DNA of 64,000 nt from an uncultured Clostridia bacterium (GTDB lineage: Bacteria; Bacillota; Clostridia; Oscillospirales; Oscillospiraceae): positions 1 to 64,000 of the forward strand of contig CAMHMZ010000007.1 in NCBI GenBank assembly GCA_946186375.1, read 5' to 3'. A model generated the notes under the pieces. It saw nothing but the letters and a program-made list of their open reading frames with translations, was not told where the DNA came from and did not search any database. A program made the translations under genes and the position numbers. Numbering within the stretch: the stretch's first letter is position 1; every line of letters begins with the position of its first letter. Below, one piece after another: positions 23,545 through 31,660 of this stretch.

Positions 23545-24294
23545 TTAATTCTTGATTTCCAGAACAGAGTCGACCAGCTTTTTTGTATAAGCCTCTCTGG
23601 GCTGACGGATCACCTGTGCCGCCGGCCCTTCCTCCACAAGGGCACCGTCGCGCATGATCATCACCCGGTCGCACAGGCAGCGGATCACCGCCAGATCGTG
23701 GGACACAAAGATCGCGGAGGTATGGCTCTCGCGGCAGATACCGGCAAGCAGATGCAGGATCTGCGCCTGGGAGGACACGTCGAGTGCGCTGGTGATCTCG
23801 TCGCAGAGCAGGATCTCCGGCTCCACGGCCATGGCGCGGGCGATCGCCATGCGCTGGCACTGCCCGCCGCTGAGCTGGCGGGGTGTGCGATCCATCAGCT
23901 CCCGCTGCAGTCCCACCCGGTCGGCCAGCGAGGCCAGGTCGAGCGGCGCGTTTCTTCCGCGCAGACTGCGGACCGACTCGGTGATCGAATCCGCGATCGT
24001 GCGGCGGGGATGGAAAGAGGCCGGTGCGTTCTGAAAAATCATCTGCATCGTCCGGTATTCTTCTTTGGTGCGCCGGGGCGAGAGCTCTTTTCCATGGAGC
24101 AGGATGCTGCCCGCGCTGGGCGCTTCCAGGCCGGAAATAAGCTTCAAGAGCGTGGACTTGCCGCTGCCGCTCTCTCCCGCAACGCCTAGGATCTCCCCGC
24201 TCTCGAGGCGAAAGTCGACCCCGCGAAGCGCGTGGATCACGGTGCTTTGCTGCTCATAGCGCTTGGCAAGGCTTTTCCCTTCCAGAACGATCAT
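23545..24294 (-). CDS. ABC transporter ATP-binding protein (Nik/Opp type, second ATPase)
   Basis: 250 aa... 249 residues plus stop. Walker A GESGSGKST, signature LSGGQCQRMAIARA, Walker B ILLCDEITSALD and switch His in VSHDLAVI are all intact. The FQNAPASFHPRRTI loop is typical of DppF/NikE ATPases. The ATG overlaps the previous stop codon (ATGA), so it is coupled to the first ATPase. It powers uptake with the two permeases. Confidence 0.93.
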   Translation of the reverse strand: MIVLEGKSLAKRYEQQSTVIHALRGVDFRLESGEILGVAGESGSGKSTLLKLISGLEAPSAGSILLHGKELSPRRTKEEYRTMQMIFQNAPASFHPRRTIADSITESVRSLRGRNAPLDLASLADRVGLQRELMDRTPRQLSGGQCQRMAIARAMAVEPEILLCDEITSALDVSSQAQILHLLAGICRESHTSAIFVSHDLAVIRCLCDRVMIMRDGALVEEGPAAQVIRQPREAYTKKLVDSVLEIKN

Positions 24295-25244
24295 GGCATG
24301 GCCTCCTTCCCGCCGCAGCAGGAGACGAAATGGCCGTCTCCCACCTGCCGCATGGCATAAGGCGCATGCGCACAGGCTTCCGCCGTCTGCGGGCAGCGGT
24401 CGCAAAACTCGCAGCCTCTCTCCGCGGGGCCGGTCATCGGCGGGCTGCCGGGCAGGCCGTCGGGCATCGTCCCGTCAAGGCTCGGGATCGCCGCGCGCAG
24501 ACTCTTGGTATAGGGGTGCTGCGGACTGCACAGCACGTCGCAGGCCCGGCCAAACTCCACCAGCCGCCCGGCGTACATGACGCCGATATGGTCGGCCAGA
24601 AAATGGGCCAGCGCCAGATTGTGGGTCACGATGACCTGTGTCACACCGTTTTTGTCGCGCAGCCGTTTGAGCTCCTCGGCCACCTGCAGCTGGATCGTGG
24701 CGTCCAGCGCGCTGGTCGGCTCATCGCAGAGCAGGATCTCCTGCTCGAGCAGCAGGGCCAGCGCCAGCGCCACACGCTGGTTCATGCCGCCGCTGAGAGC
24801 GAAGGGACACTCGCCAAGGACGCGCCGCCAGTCGTTAAGCTCCACCTTGGCGAAAGCCTCCGCCACCTTGGCGTCAAAGGTTTTCGGGTCGTATTTGCCG
24901 TGGCTCTTAAGGGTTTCGATAAACTGCCTGCGATAGCTGCGGATGGGGTTGAAGGTCGCCTCCGGCGTTTGGAAGACGATGCCCATTTTCTCGCAGCAGA
25001 GCTTGCGCCGCTGCTTTGGCGGAAGGGCGGAGAGCTCTGTGCCCTCCAGTGTGATGGCGCCGGAGAAAAGCCGGATCTCGGGTGCGGCCATCAGGGCCTT
25101 GAGCACGGTGCTCTTACCGCAGCCGCTCTCCCCCACGAGGCAGAGGATCTCGCCCCGCTGCAGGGAAAAGGACACGTCCGCGGCGGCAGGGCGGTCGCCG
25201 TATCCGACACAGAGCCGGTCGAGCGTGAGGATCGTGTCGCTCAT
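24291..25244 (-). CDS. ABC transporter ATP-binding protein (Nik/Opp type, first ATPase)
   Basis: 317 aa. Walker A GESGCGKST, signature LSGGMNQRVALALALLLEQE, Walker B ILLCDEPTSALD, and VTHNLALAHFLAD. The C-terminal oligopeptide-transporter extension (SPQHPYTKSLRAAIPSLDG) ends with a Cys set, CEFCDRCPQ...CAHAP, the iron-sulfur-type motif common in Dpp/Opp/Nik ATPases. I start at MSDTILTL after AAGGAGG; the longer reading runs through the permease gene. Overlaps the permease gene by 4 bases. Confidence 0.93.
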   Translation of the reverse strand: MSDTILTLDRLCVGYGDRPAAADVSFSLQRGEILCLVGESGCGKSTVLKALMAAPEIRLFSGAITLEGTELSALPPKQRRKLCCEKMGIVFQTPEATFNPIRSYRRQFIETLKSHGKYDPKTFDAKVAEAFAKVELNDWRRVLGECPFALSGGMNQRVALALALLLEQEILLCDEPTSALDATIQLQVAEELKRLRDKNGVTQVIVTHNLALAHFLADHIGVMYAGRLVEFGRACDVLCSPQHPYTKSLRAAIPSLDGTMPDGLPGSPPMTGPAERGCEFCDRCPQTAEACAHAPYAMRQVGDGHFVSCCGGKEAMP

Positions 25245-26077
25245 GTCTCCGCCTCCTTTGCTTCCAGCACGTCGCGCACGCAGTCGCCCAGATAGTTGAA
25301 GATCATCACCGTGATGATCGTGGCGACGGCCGGGGCGAGCACCGCCCAGGGGGCCAGCTGCAGATAGGCGCGGGAGGTGTTGATCATGCTGCCCCACTCC
25401 GCCTGCGGCTCGATCACACCGATGCCGAGGAAGGAGAGGCCCGCGATGCCGATCATCATGACGCCAATCTGGGTCGCCGCCGTGACGAGCAGCGGCCCGA
25501 GCATGTTGGGCAGCAATGATTTTATCATGATCGTCCAGCCGGAGCAGCCGGAAAGCCGGGCGGCGTGGACGTAAGGTTCTTCTTTCAGACTCAGTACCTG
25601 GGCGCGGGCGAGGCGCGCATAGAGCGTCCAGCCGCTGATGCCCATAGCGAGCATGGCGTTGCCCATGCCGCCTCCCAGGATGCCCGCCACCGCGATGGCC
25701 AGTACCATCTGCGGGAAGGCCAGCATCACATCCGCAAGGCGCATGATCAGCGTGTCGACCACGCCGCCGTACCAGCCGGCCAGCAGGCCGAGCACGGAGC
25801 CGGCGAGGAAGGTGAGCCCCACCAGTGCGACAGCGGAAAAGATGGAGGTTCTCGCCCCCATCAGCACGCGCGAGCAGACACAGCGGCCGTAGCGGTCTGT
25901 GCCGAAGGGAAACTGCGCGCAGGGTGCGCGGTTCATATCCGCGGCAGAAGTTGCATAGGGGTCATTGGGGCAAATGAGCGGTGCGATCAGGCTGATGACG
26001 ACCAGGATCCCGGCCAGGGCCAGAAAAACGATCGCACGGCGGCGGATGCGCTCGGGTGTTTTGATCCGTTTTTTCAT
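25241..26077 (-). CDS. ABC transporter permease (NikC/DppC type)
   Basis: 278-aa membrane protein with 6 spans. The N-terminal LICPNDPYATSAADMNRAPCAQFPFGTDRYGRCVCSRVL (key part: FGTDRYGRC) is the DppC/NikC entry. The EAA loop region ARAQVLSLKEEPYVHAARLSGCS couples to the ATPases. It starts MKKRIKTPERIRRR at 26077, overlapping the stop of the other permease by 4 bases. Forms the pore with its neighbour. Confidence 0.93.
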   Translation of the reverse strand: MKKRIKTPERIRRRAIVFLALAGILVVISLIAPLICPNDPYATSAADMNRAPCAQFPFGTDRYGRCVCSRVLMGARTSIFSAVALVGLTFLAGSVLGLLAGWYGGVVDTLIMRLADVMLAFPQMVLAIAVAGILGGGMGNAMLAMGISGWTLYARLARAQVLSLKEEPYVHAARLSGCSGWTIMIKSLLPNMLGPLLVTAATQIGVMMIGIAGLSFLGIGVIEPQAEWGSMINTSRAYLQLAPWAVLAPAVATIITVMIFNYLGDCVRDVLEAKEAET

Positions 26078-27012
26078 GCGCCGCCCCCCTTTCTGCGAAG
26101 CCGGGGATCGATCCATGCATAGCAGATGTCGATCAAGAGGTTGATGACGACATACACCGTGGAGGTAAAAAGCACAAAGCCCTGGATCACCGGGTAGTCG
26201 CGGTTGCTGATCGCGTCCATGGCAAGCTTCCCAAGCCCCGGCCAGCGGAAGATCGTCTCGATGACGACACTGCCGCCAAAAAGCGTGCCGATGGAGAGTC
26301 CCACGATCGTAAGGATGGAAATGGAGGCGTTGTGCAGCACGTTTTTCAGCACATAGCGTTCCTTTACGCCGCGCAGTCTGGCGCCGGAGACATAGGGCTT
26401 GCCCAACTGCTCGAGGATCTCCGCCCGAAACTGGCGGATAAAGCGCCCGCAGATTGGGATGGAGAGCGCCAGGCAGGGCATGATGAGTCCCTTGACGCTC
26501 TCTTTCGCCGTCAGCGGAAGTAGATGCGCCTTGACGCACAGGAAGTACATCAGCAGTACCGAGATCAGAAAGTTCGGCAGCGAGTTGCCGGCGAAGCTGA
26601 AAAGCCGCGTGATGTCGTCCAGCAACGAATCCTTGTGGAGCGCTGTGAGGATGGCAAGCGGAAGCGCCACCAGGAAGGCCAGCGCCAGACTGCCGAGGGC
26701 GAGGATTGCCGTGTAGCGCAGCGCCTTGACAAGCTTCCCCGCCACGGGGAAGCCGTCCTTATAGCTCTCACCCAGATCAAAGCGCAGTGCATGGAGCGCC
26801 CAGTCGCCGTACTGCACCAGGAAGGGCCGGTCGAGGCCCATGCTTTCTCTTGTTTTCTCAATGATCTCCTCCGAGACGGCCACGCCCTGGGCGTTGAGCT
26901 TTTTCATCGCCGCGTCGCCGGGTGAGAGGTACATCAGCAAAAACGTCAGGAAACTGACGGCGATCAGGATGCCGACAAGGTGAAGCAGTCGTCTGCCTAT
27001 GTATTTGGCCAT
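26074..27012 (-). CDS. ABC transporter permease (NikB/DppB type)
   Basis: 312 aa, 6 membrane spans. MAKYIGRRLLHLVGILIAVSFLTFLLMYLSPGDAA (in parts: IGRRLLHLVGILIAVSFLTF, SPGD) is the usual DppB start, and the EAA loop is PYVSGARLRGVKERYVLKNVLHN. AGGAGG ribosome site. It stands 70 bases after the binding-protein gene and is coupled to the second permease. Confidence 0.93.
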   Translation of the reverse strand: MAKYIGRRLLHLVGILIAVSFLTFLLMYLSPGDAAMKKLNAQGVAVSEEIIEKTRESMGLDRPFLVQYGDWALHALRFDLGESYKDGFPVAGKLVKALRYTAILALGSLALAFLVALPLAILTALHKDSLLDDITRLFSFAGNSLPNFLISVLLMYFLCVKAHLLPLTAKESVKGLIMPCLALSIPICGRFIRQFRAEILEQLGKPYVSGARLRGVKERYVLKNVLHNASISILTIVGLSIGTLFGGSVVIETIFRWPGLGKLAMDAISNRDYPVIQGFVLFTSTVYVVINLLIDICYAWIDPRLRRKGGGA

Positions 27013-27082
27013 CGGTCAGTTTCCTCCTTTCATGCAATTTGGGGCCGGTGTAGACGCACCGGCCCCATCGGATCATTGGGTT

Positions 27083-28669
27083 TTATGCGATATCCGTCTC
27101 AGGCGTGAGGCCATAGAAGTCGAAGGGGATGTCCTCCGAGAATCCGGTGACGCCGGGCCTTGCGACAGAGACTTTGTTGAACAGGCCGACGTAGCCGAAG
27201 GCGTTGTCGTCAATGCTCATCTGAACGATCTGGTTGGCAAGCGCGGCACGCTGATCGATATCAGTCTCAAATTGGAGCTGATTGATCAGCGCCTCGGACT
27301 CGTCGGTGGGGAAGCCGGCCTTGGCCCACTTGCCGCTCTGGCGGTACAGAGCATCGACGCAGTAGTAGGGATCGCCGCCTGTATCGGCGATCATGCAGTA
27401 GAGCGCGATGTCATAGTCGCCGGTCGCCACATAGCCGGCGTCCGGATCCTCTTCCACGACCAGCGTCGCCTTGATGCCGATCTTCTCAAGCTGCTCCTTC
27501 ATCAGGAGGGCGAGGTCGGGCAGCTGGCGGGACTTGTAGTGGGCAATGCTCAGCTCGAGCACTTTTCCATCCTTCTCATAAAATCCGTCGGCGTTCAGCG
27601 TATAGCCGTCAGCCTCCAGCAGGGCCTTGGCCGCGGCGGGATCGGGTGCGGGCTTTGTGACCTGGCCATAGGGCGCAGACGCGATAAAGGGGCCGACAGC
27701 CGCGGAGGTCGTGCCCTTGAGGAACTCGGCAATGGCTTCGCAGTCCACCGTCAGGTTGATCGCCGCGCACACGCTGTCATCGAGACGCGTCTGGTTGATC
27801 ACATAGAATTGCATGCGGGTGCCGGGAATGACCGTGAGATTGTAGCTGGCCGGATCGGCTTCGTAAATCTCCTTGGCGGCCGCGTCCACGCTGGTGTAGC
27901 AGTCGATCTCCCCGGCCTGCATGGCCAGGAGTTTGGAGTCTGCATCCGGCATATAGAAGAGCGTGGCGCCGTCGAGCTTGACCTCGCCGTTCCAGTACTT
28001 GTCGTTGCGCACGACCTCCACGTCGCCCTCCGGCTGGAAGGACTGGATCACAAAAGGTCCCGTGCAGATGGGCGCATTGTCAAAGTCGGTGGTGGCGTCC
28101 AGATCCATGATCGCAAACTCGGGGTCCGTCAGCGCGACGAGCATCGTCGGGAAGACGTCCGGGGTCGTGATGACGAAGGTCTTTTCATCCTCGGCGGTGA
28201 ACGTGAAGTCCGCCCAGTCGTCGTAGCGTTCGTTGACCTCGATCAGACGCTGGAAGTTGCGCGCCACCATGTCGGCGGTGACGGGATTGCCGTTGGAGAA
28301 GCAGGCGTCCGCCAGCGTAAAGGTCCAGGTCAGGCCGTCTTCGCTGACGCTGGAATCCTTCGCCAGCAGCGGGCTGACAGACATATCCGCATCGATCCGG
28401 TACAGGGTCTCGGTCATGCCGTAGATCTGCGTATACCAGCCATAGTAGTCTTTATGGGCGTCCAGGCTGGGATAAGCGAAGTTTGTGGCCATCCGCAGCC
28501 ACTTGGCCTCCTGCGGGGCCGGGGCGGCATCCGCGGCAGGTGCAGCGTCCGCAGCCGGAGCCGGTTCGGCAGCCGGAGCCTCGGCCGGTGCCTTCTGACC
28601 GCAGGCCGCGAGGGCAAGGATCATGCACAGTGCAAGCAGAAGCGCAAGAGTCTTTTTCAGATTCTTCAT
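27083..28669 (-). CDS. ABC transporter substrate-binding lipoprotein (SBP_bac_5, NikA/DppA type)
   Basis: 528 aa. The signal MKNLKKTLALLLALCMILALAACG (LAAC lipobox, Cys about residue 23) anchors it outside the membrane, followed by an Ala/Pro/Glu-rich linker. The body has the class C cluster fold: VSPLLAKDSSVSEDGLTWTFTL and ATLFYMPDADSKLLAMQAGEIDCYTS are family patterns. Peptides, haem, nickel or nickel-chelator complexes are known ligands of such proteins. The locus context (HypB, DUF4198) favours a nickel complex, by inference. First gene of the six-gene transport unit. Confidence 0.92.
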   Translation of the reverse strand: MKNLKKTLALLLALCMILALAACGQKAPAEAPAAEPAPAADAAPAADAAPAPQEAKWLRMATNFAYPSLDAHKDYYGWYTQIYGMTETLYRIDADMSVSPLLAKDSSVSEDGLTWTFTLADACFSNGNPVTADMVARNFQRLIEVNERYDDWADFTFTAEDEKTFVITTPDVFPTMLVALTDPEFAIMDLDATTDFDNAPICTGPFVIQSFQPEGDVEVVRNDKYWNGEVKLDGATLFYMPDADSKLLAMQAGEIDCYTSVDAAAKEIYEADPASYNLTVIPGTRMQFYVINQTRLDDSVCAAINLTVDCEAIAEFLKGTTSAAVGPFIASAPYGQVTKPAPDPAAAKALLEADGYTLNADGFYEKDGKVLELSIAHYKSRQLPDLALLMKEQLEKIGIKATLVVEEDPDAGYVATGDYDIALYCMIADTGGDPYYCVDALYRQSGKWAKAGFPTDESEALINQLQFETDIDQRAALANQIVQMSIDDNAFGYVGLFNKVSVARPGVTGFSEDIPFDFYGLTPETDIA

Positions 28670-28712
28670 CTTGTTTCCTCACTTTCTTTTGCCTTTTGGG
28701 CTTCTGGAAAAC

Positions 28713-28756
28713 AGTATAGACCCCTGCCAAATGCTGCGGAAGCCCCCCTGGGGGAT
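28713..28756 (-). promoter_or_regulatory. Palindrome-controlled promoter 2 (ABC importer unit)
   Basis: On the minus strand ATCCCCCAGGGGGGCTT (28756-28740), -35-like TTCCGC, 17-base spacer, then TATACT (28718-28713). Leader to the binding-protein ATG is only about 40 nt. Confidence 0.8.
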
Positions 28757-28779
28757 ACAAATTTCAACAATTTTTCACA

Positions 28780-29505
28780 CTATTTGTAGGCGGCAAGGCA
28801 AAAGATCGGCGTCGGGTTGAAGAATTCGTCGATCTCGGCATAGATGCGCCGGTAGGCACCCATGTCCACCGAAACGCGCTCAAAGCCCGCTTCGATGAGC
28901 AGCTGTACGTCCCATTGCGGTCGCGGCCCGTGATAGGCGCCGACCTCCATGGTGATCGCCTCGTTCTCTTCTTTCATGTATTCCGGCACCAGCTTGTGGG
29001 CGTGGTTTTCCGGCAGCTCGTGCTCCTCCTCATCCTCCAGCGCCGCGCTGTAATCTGCGTCGAAATTGATCAGTACGCCGCCCGGCTTTAACAGCCTGTA
29101 CCATTCCCGGTAGGCCTTTTCGATATGCGGCAGCGTCCAGGTGAGATTGCGCGTCACCAGCACGTCGAAGCTCTCCGGCGCAAAGTCCGGCTCCTCGGCG
29201 TCCATGACGGCAAAATCCGCTTTCAAGCCAAGGATCTCCGCCGTCTGGCGTGCCCGGTCGATCATGTCCGGGGTCAGGTCGATGCCCGTGGCCTCGTGTC
29301 CCTCCGCCGCAAAGACGAGGGCGAAAAAGCCCGTGCCTGTTCCCAGATCCAGCACGCGCAGCGGACGGTCCTGCGGGATATAGAGGTTAAATTCCCTGAG
29401 CCAGCGCTCATGCTTTTCATCTTCAAATTCCCGAATGCGCTGGGTCTGAAAGGCCTCCGCCCGGTGAGACCAGTAATGGGTGATGCGGTGCTTGATAGGT
29501 TCCAT
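28780..29505 (-). CDS. SAM-dependent methyltransferase (metal locus, second)
   Basis: 241 aa, class I fold. LRVLDLGTGTGFFALVFAAEGHEATGIDLT (motif I DLGTGTGFF) binds SAM; VLVTRNLTWTLPHIEKAYREW and LKPGGVLINFDADYS are nearly the same as in the methyltransferase at 30655, so the two are paralogues with a related acceptor site. It is transcribed alone from promoter 3, toward the importer unit. A role in making or modifying a chelator is possible; the substrate is unknown. Confidence 0.88.
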   Translation of the reverse strand: MEPIKHRITHYWSHRAEAFQTQRIREFEDEKHERWLREFNLYIPQDRPLRVLDLGTGTGFFALVFAAEGHEATGIDLTPDMIDRARQTAEILGLKADFAVMDAEEPDFAPESFDVLVTRNLTWTLPHIEKAYREWYRLLKPGGVLINFDADYSAALEDEEEHELPENHAHKLVPEYMKEENEAITMEVGAYHGPRPQWDVQLLIEAGFERVSVDMGAYRRIYAEIDEFFNPTPIFCLAAYK

Positions 29506-29554
29506 AGGTCGTTCTCTCTCCGTTCCTTTTGCTTGCTCCCGGCTGTTTCTCTGT

Positions 29555-29598
29555 ATTATAGGGCATCTCTTTTTCCCGCGGAAGCCCCCCGGGGGGAT
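29555..29598 (-). promoter_or_regulatory. Palindrome-controlled promoter 3 (methyltransferase)
   Basis: On the minus strand ATCCCCCCGGGGGGCTT (29598-29582), TTCCGC, 17-base spacer, TATAAT (29560-29555, consensus). It faces away from promoter 4, 59 bases to the right. Confidence 0.8.
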
Positions 29599-29656
29599 AA
29601 TCCTTTTTTCTGAGAAAGCCTTTGCTTTCTGCGCGTTTCCGCATTTTTCGCCGCGT

Positions 29657-29700
29657 ATCCCCCCGGGGGGCTTGTGGCGTTTCGCCGCGCATGATACTTT
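29657..29700 (+). promoter_or_regulatory. Palindrome-controlled promoter 4 (M14 peptidase unit)
   Basis: ATCCCCCCGGGGGGCTT (29657-29673), TTGTGG as -35, and TACTTT (29695-29700) at the same 24-base distance from the G run as in the other three copies. Confidence 0.75.
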
Positions 29701-29726
29701 GTAAAAAAAGATTATCGGAGGTTTCT

Positions 29727-30680
29727 ATGCAGGTCAAAAGCATCGCCGGGCATGAGCTGACGCCCGGCAAAACCGTCAAGGATCATATCCATGTGGAGGG
29801 CACCGAACTGCACGTGCCCCATGTGTTGCTCTGCGGCGAGCAGCCGGGGCCGACCGTGCTGATTTCCGCCGGCATCCATAATGCGGAGTACGTGGGCATC
29901 CAGGCGGCCATCGAGCTGTCGAATGAACTGGACGTCTCCGCGCTGCACGGCAACGTGATCCTGCTGCCGCTTGCCAACCGCTCCGGCTTTGAAAACCGCA
30001 CCATGTCCATGGTCTATGAGGACGGGAAAAACCTCAACCGGGTCTTTCCCGGCGACCGGGAGGGCAGTGAAGCCGACAAGCTGGCGCACATGCTCTTTGA
30101 AGTGTTTATCCGAAACGTGGACGCCTACATCGACCTGCACAGCGGCGACGGGTATGAGGCACTGATCCCCTACGCCTACTATCTGGGCGACACGCCCGCC
30201 GAGGAGACGGCGAAGGCCATGATCGCCTGCGTCAACACGAAATACTATGTTCGCTCCCGCTGCCGCACCGGCGGTGCATATAACCTCGCCTCCGTCCACG
30301 GCGTCCCCAGCGTACTGATCGAGCGCGGACAGCTCTCTCTTTTCAGCCGGGAGGAGATCGAGGCGGACAAGGCTGACGTGCGGAACATCCTCCGCTGCCT
30401 GGGTGTGTTGCCCGGTGAGGCGATGCGCTATCCTAAGACGCAGCTGCTGGAATACAGCGACGACGCGCCATGCACCGGCTGCTGGTATCCGGAGAAAAAG
30501 GTGGGCGAAGTCTTCCGTAGGGGTGAAAAGCTGGGCGAGATCCGCGACTACTTCGGGCGCAGCCTCTTTGTGGAGTACGCGCCGGACGACGGCGTGCTGC
30601 TGCATCAGTGCGCGTCGCTGAATATCATTGAGAAAGGCCCGATGGTGACTTACGGTGTCCCGACAGACGATATTATCTGA
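29727..30680 (+). CDS. M14 family AstE/AspA-like zinc amidohydrolase
   Basis: 317 aa of the succinylglutamate desuccinylase/aspartoacylase branch of carboxypeptidases. Zinc ligands are in SAGIHNAEYVG (HxxE) and DLHSGD (His). GKNLNRVFPGD holds the Asn-Arg pair that binds the substrate carboxylate. The C-terminal beta domain (GEKLGEIRDYFG) fits the family. It should cleave an amide of an N-acylated amino acid. Start at 29727 after CGGAGG. It shares a transcript with the next methyltransferase (26-base overlap), so it may process or break down an aminocarboxylate chelator; that is inference. Confidence 0.85.
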   Translation: MQVKSIAGHELTPGKTVKDHIHVEGTELHVPHVLLCGEQPGPTVLISAGIHNAEYVGIQAAIELSNELDVSALHGNVILLPLANRSGFENRTMSMVYEDGKNLNRVFPGDREGSEADKLAHMLFEVFIRNVDAYIDLHSGDGYEALIPYAYYLGDTPAEETAKAMIACVNTKYYVRSRCRTGGAYNLASVHGVPSVLIERGQLSLFSREEIEADKADVRNILRCLGVLPGEAMRYPKTQLLEYSDDAPCTGCWYPEKKVGEVFRRGEKLGEIRDYFGRSLFVEYAPDDGVLLHQCASLNIIEKGPMVTYGVPTDDII

Positions 30681-31437
30681 AAACAAGAGCTACTGGACCG
30701 GCCGCGCCTCCTCCTACTCTGAGGTCAATCAGCTAGAGCTTGCCACGCAGCAGCGGCAGAAGTGGAGCGACTGCCTCCATGCCGAGATCACGCGGCAGTT
30801 CCCGGACAGCGCGTCTAAATCCCTGCGCGTGCTGGAGGTGGGCACCGGCCCGGGCTTCTTTGCCATCCTCCTGCGGGAACTGGGCTATGATGTGACGGCC
30901 ATCGACCTGACGCCCGCCATGCTGACCGAGGCAAAGAAAAATGCCGGCGAGCTTGCCGGCAAGATTCGATGGATGGAGATGAACGCAGAGGAGCTGGATT
31001 TTGCGGACGCTTCCTTTGACGTGGTGGTCAGCCGCAACCTGACCTGGAACCTGCCCCACCCCGAAAAAGCCTATGCCGAATGGGCACGGGTGCTGAAACC
31101 GGGCGGACTGCTGCTGAACTTCGACGCCAACTGGTACGCCTATCTCTTCGACGACGAGGCCCAGGCCGCCTACGACCGGGATCGGGCCAACAGCGCCGAG
31201 CAGGGCGTGTGGGATCAGAACGTGGGAGAGAATTTCGACGTGATGGAGGACATCGCCCGCCGGGTTCCGCTGTCGAATATCCGCCGCCCGGATTGGGATC
31301 TCGCGCTGCTACAGGGCCTCGGCCTGCACGCGGAAGCGGACGAGCAGACCTGGCAGCGCGTCTGGTCGGAGGAGGAAAAGCTGAACTTCTCGTCCACCCC
31401 GCTGTTTTTGGTGCGAGCAACAAGAACGGTATCGTAA
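30655..31437 (+). CDS. SAM-dependent methyltransferase (metal locus, third)
   Basis: 260 aa, class I fold. LRVLEVGTGPGFFAILLRELG is motif I (EVGTGPGFF), with VTAIDLTPAML and the shared core VVSRNLTWNLPHPEKAYAEW seen also in the paralogue at 28780. The start is a GTG at 30655 inside the M14 gene; no strong ribosome site is visible, which agrees with translational coupling. The C terminus (LNFSSTPLFLVRATR) also resembles the paralogue's FNPTPIFCLAAYK end. Acceptor unknown. Confidence 0.87.
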   Translation: MSRQTILSENKSYWTGRASSYSEVNQLELATQQRQKWSDCLHAEITRQFPDSASKSLRVLEVGTGPGFFAILLRELGYDVTAIDLTPAMLTEAKKNAGELAGKIRWMEMNAEELDFADASFDVVVSRNLTWNLPHPEKAYAEWARVLKPGGLLLNFDANWYAYLFDDEAQAAYDRDRANSAEQGVWDQNVGENFDVMEDIARRVPLSNIRRPDWDLALLQGLGLHAEADEQTWQRVWSEEEKLNFSSTPLFLVRATRTVS

Positions 31438-31470
31438 GCATAAAGGGGTGTGCTTTTACCAGAAGAAAAG

Positions 31471-31520
31471 AAAGACCCGAAATCATTTGCTCGTTCGTAC
31501 AATGGTTTCGGGTCTTTTTT
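31471..31520 (+). terminator. Intrinsic terminator of the M14-methyltransferase unit
   Basis: AAAGACCCGAAA-CATT pairs with AATG-TTTCGGGTCTTT around a 13-base loop and ends in TTTTTT. Confidence 0.9.
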
Positions 31521-31660
31521 ATTTTCGGAATTGCAGAAGTGCAATTCTTCGCCTGATGCGCCTTGAAGAATTGCAAAAATGTGGATTTCAGACTTTCGTG
31601 AAGTTTTTCCTCGTATAATTGGGTTGAAGCAGGAAACGGAACGGGCTTAGAAAAAAGCCA

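Noticed and set aside
26999-28789. 596-aa plus-strand frame opposite the binding-protein gene
   Set aside because: Antisense shadow; the minus strand has a perfect lipoprotein signal and family motifs.
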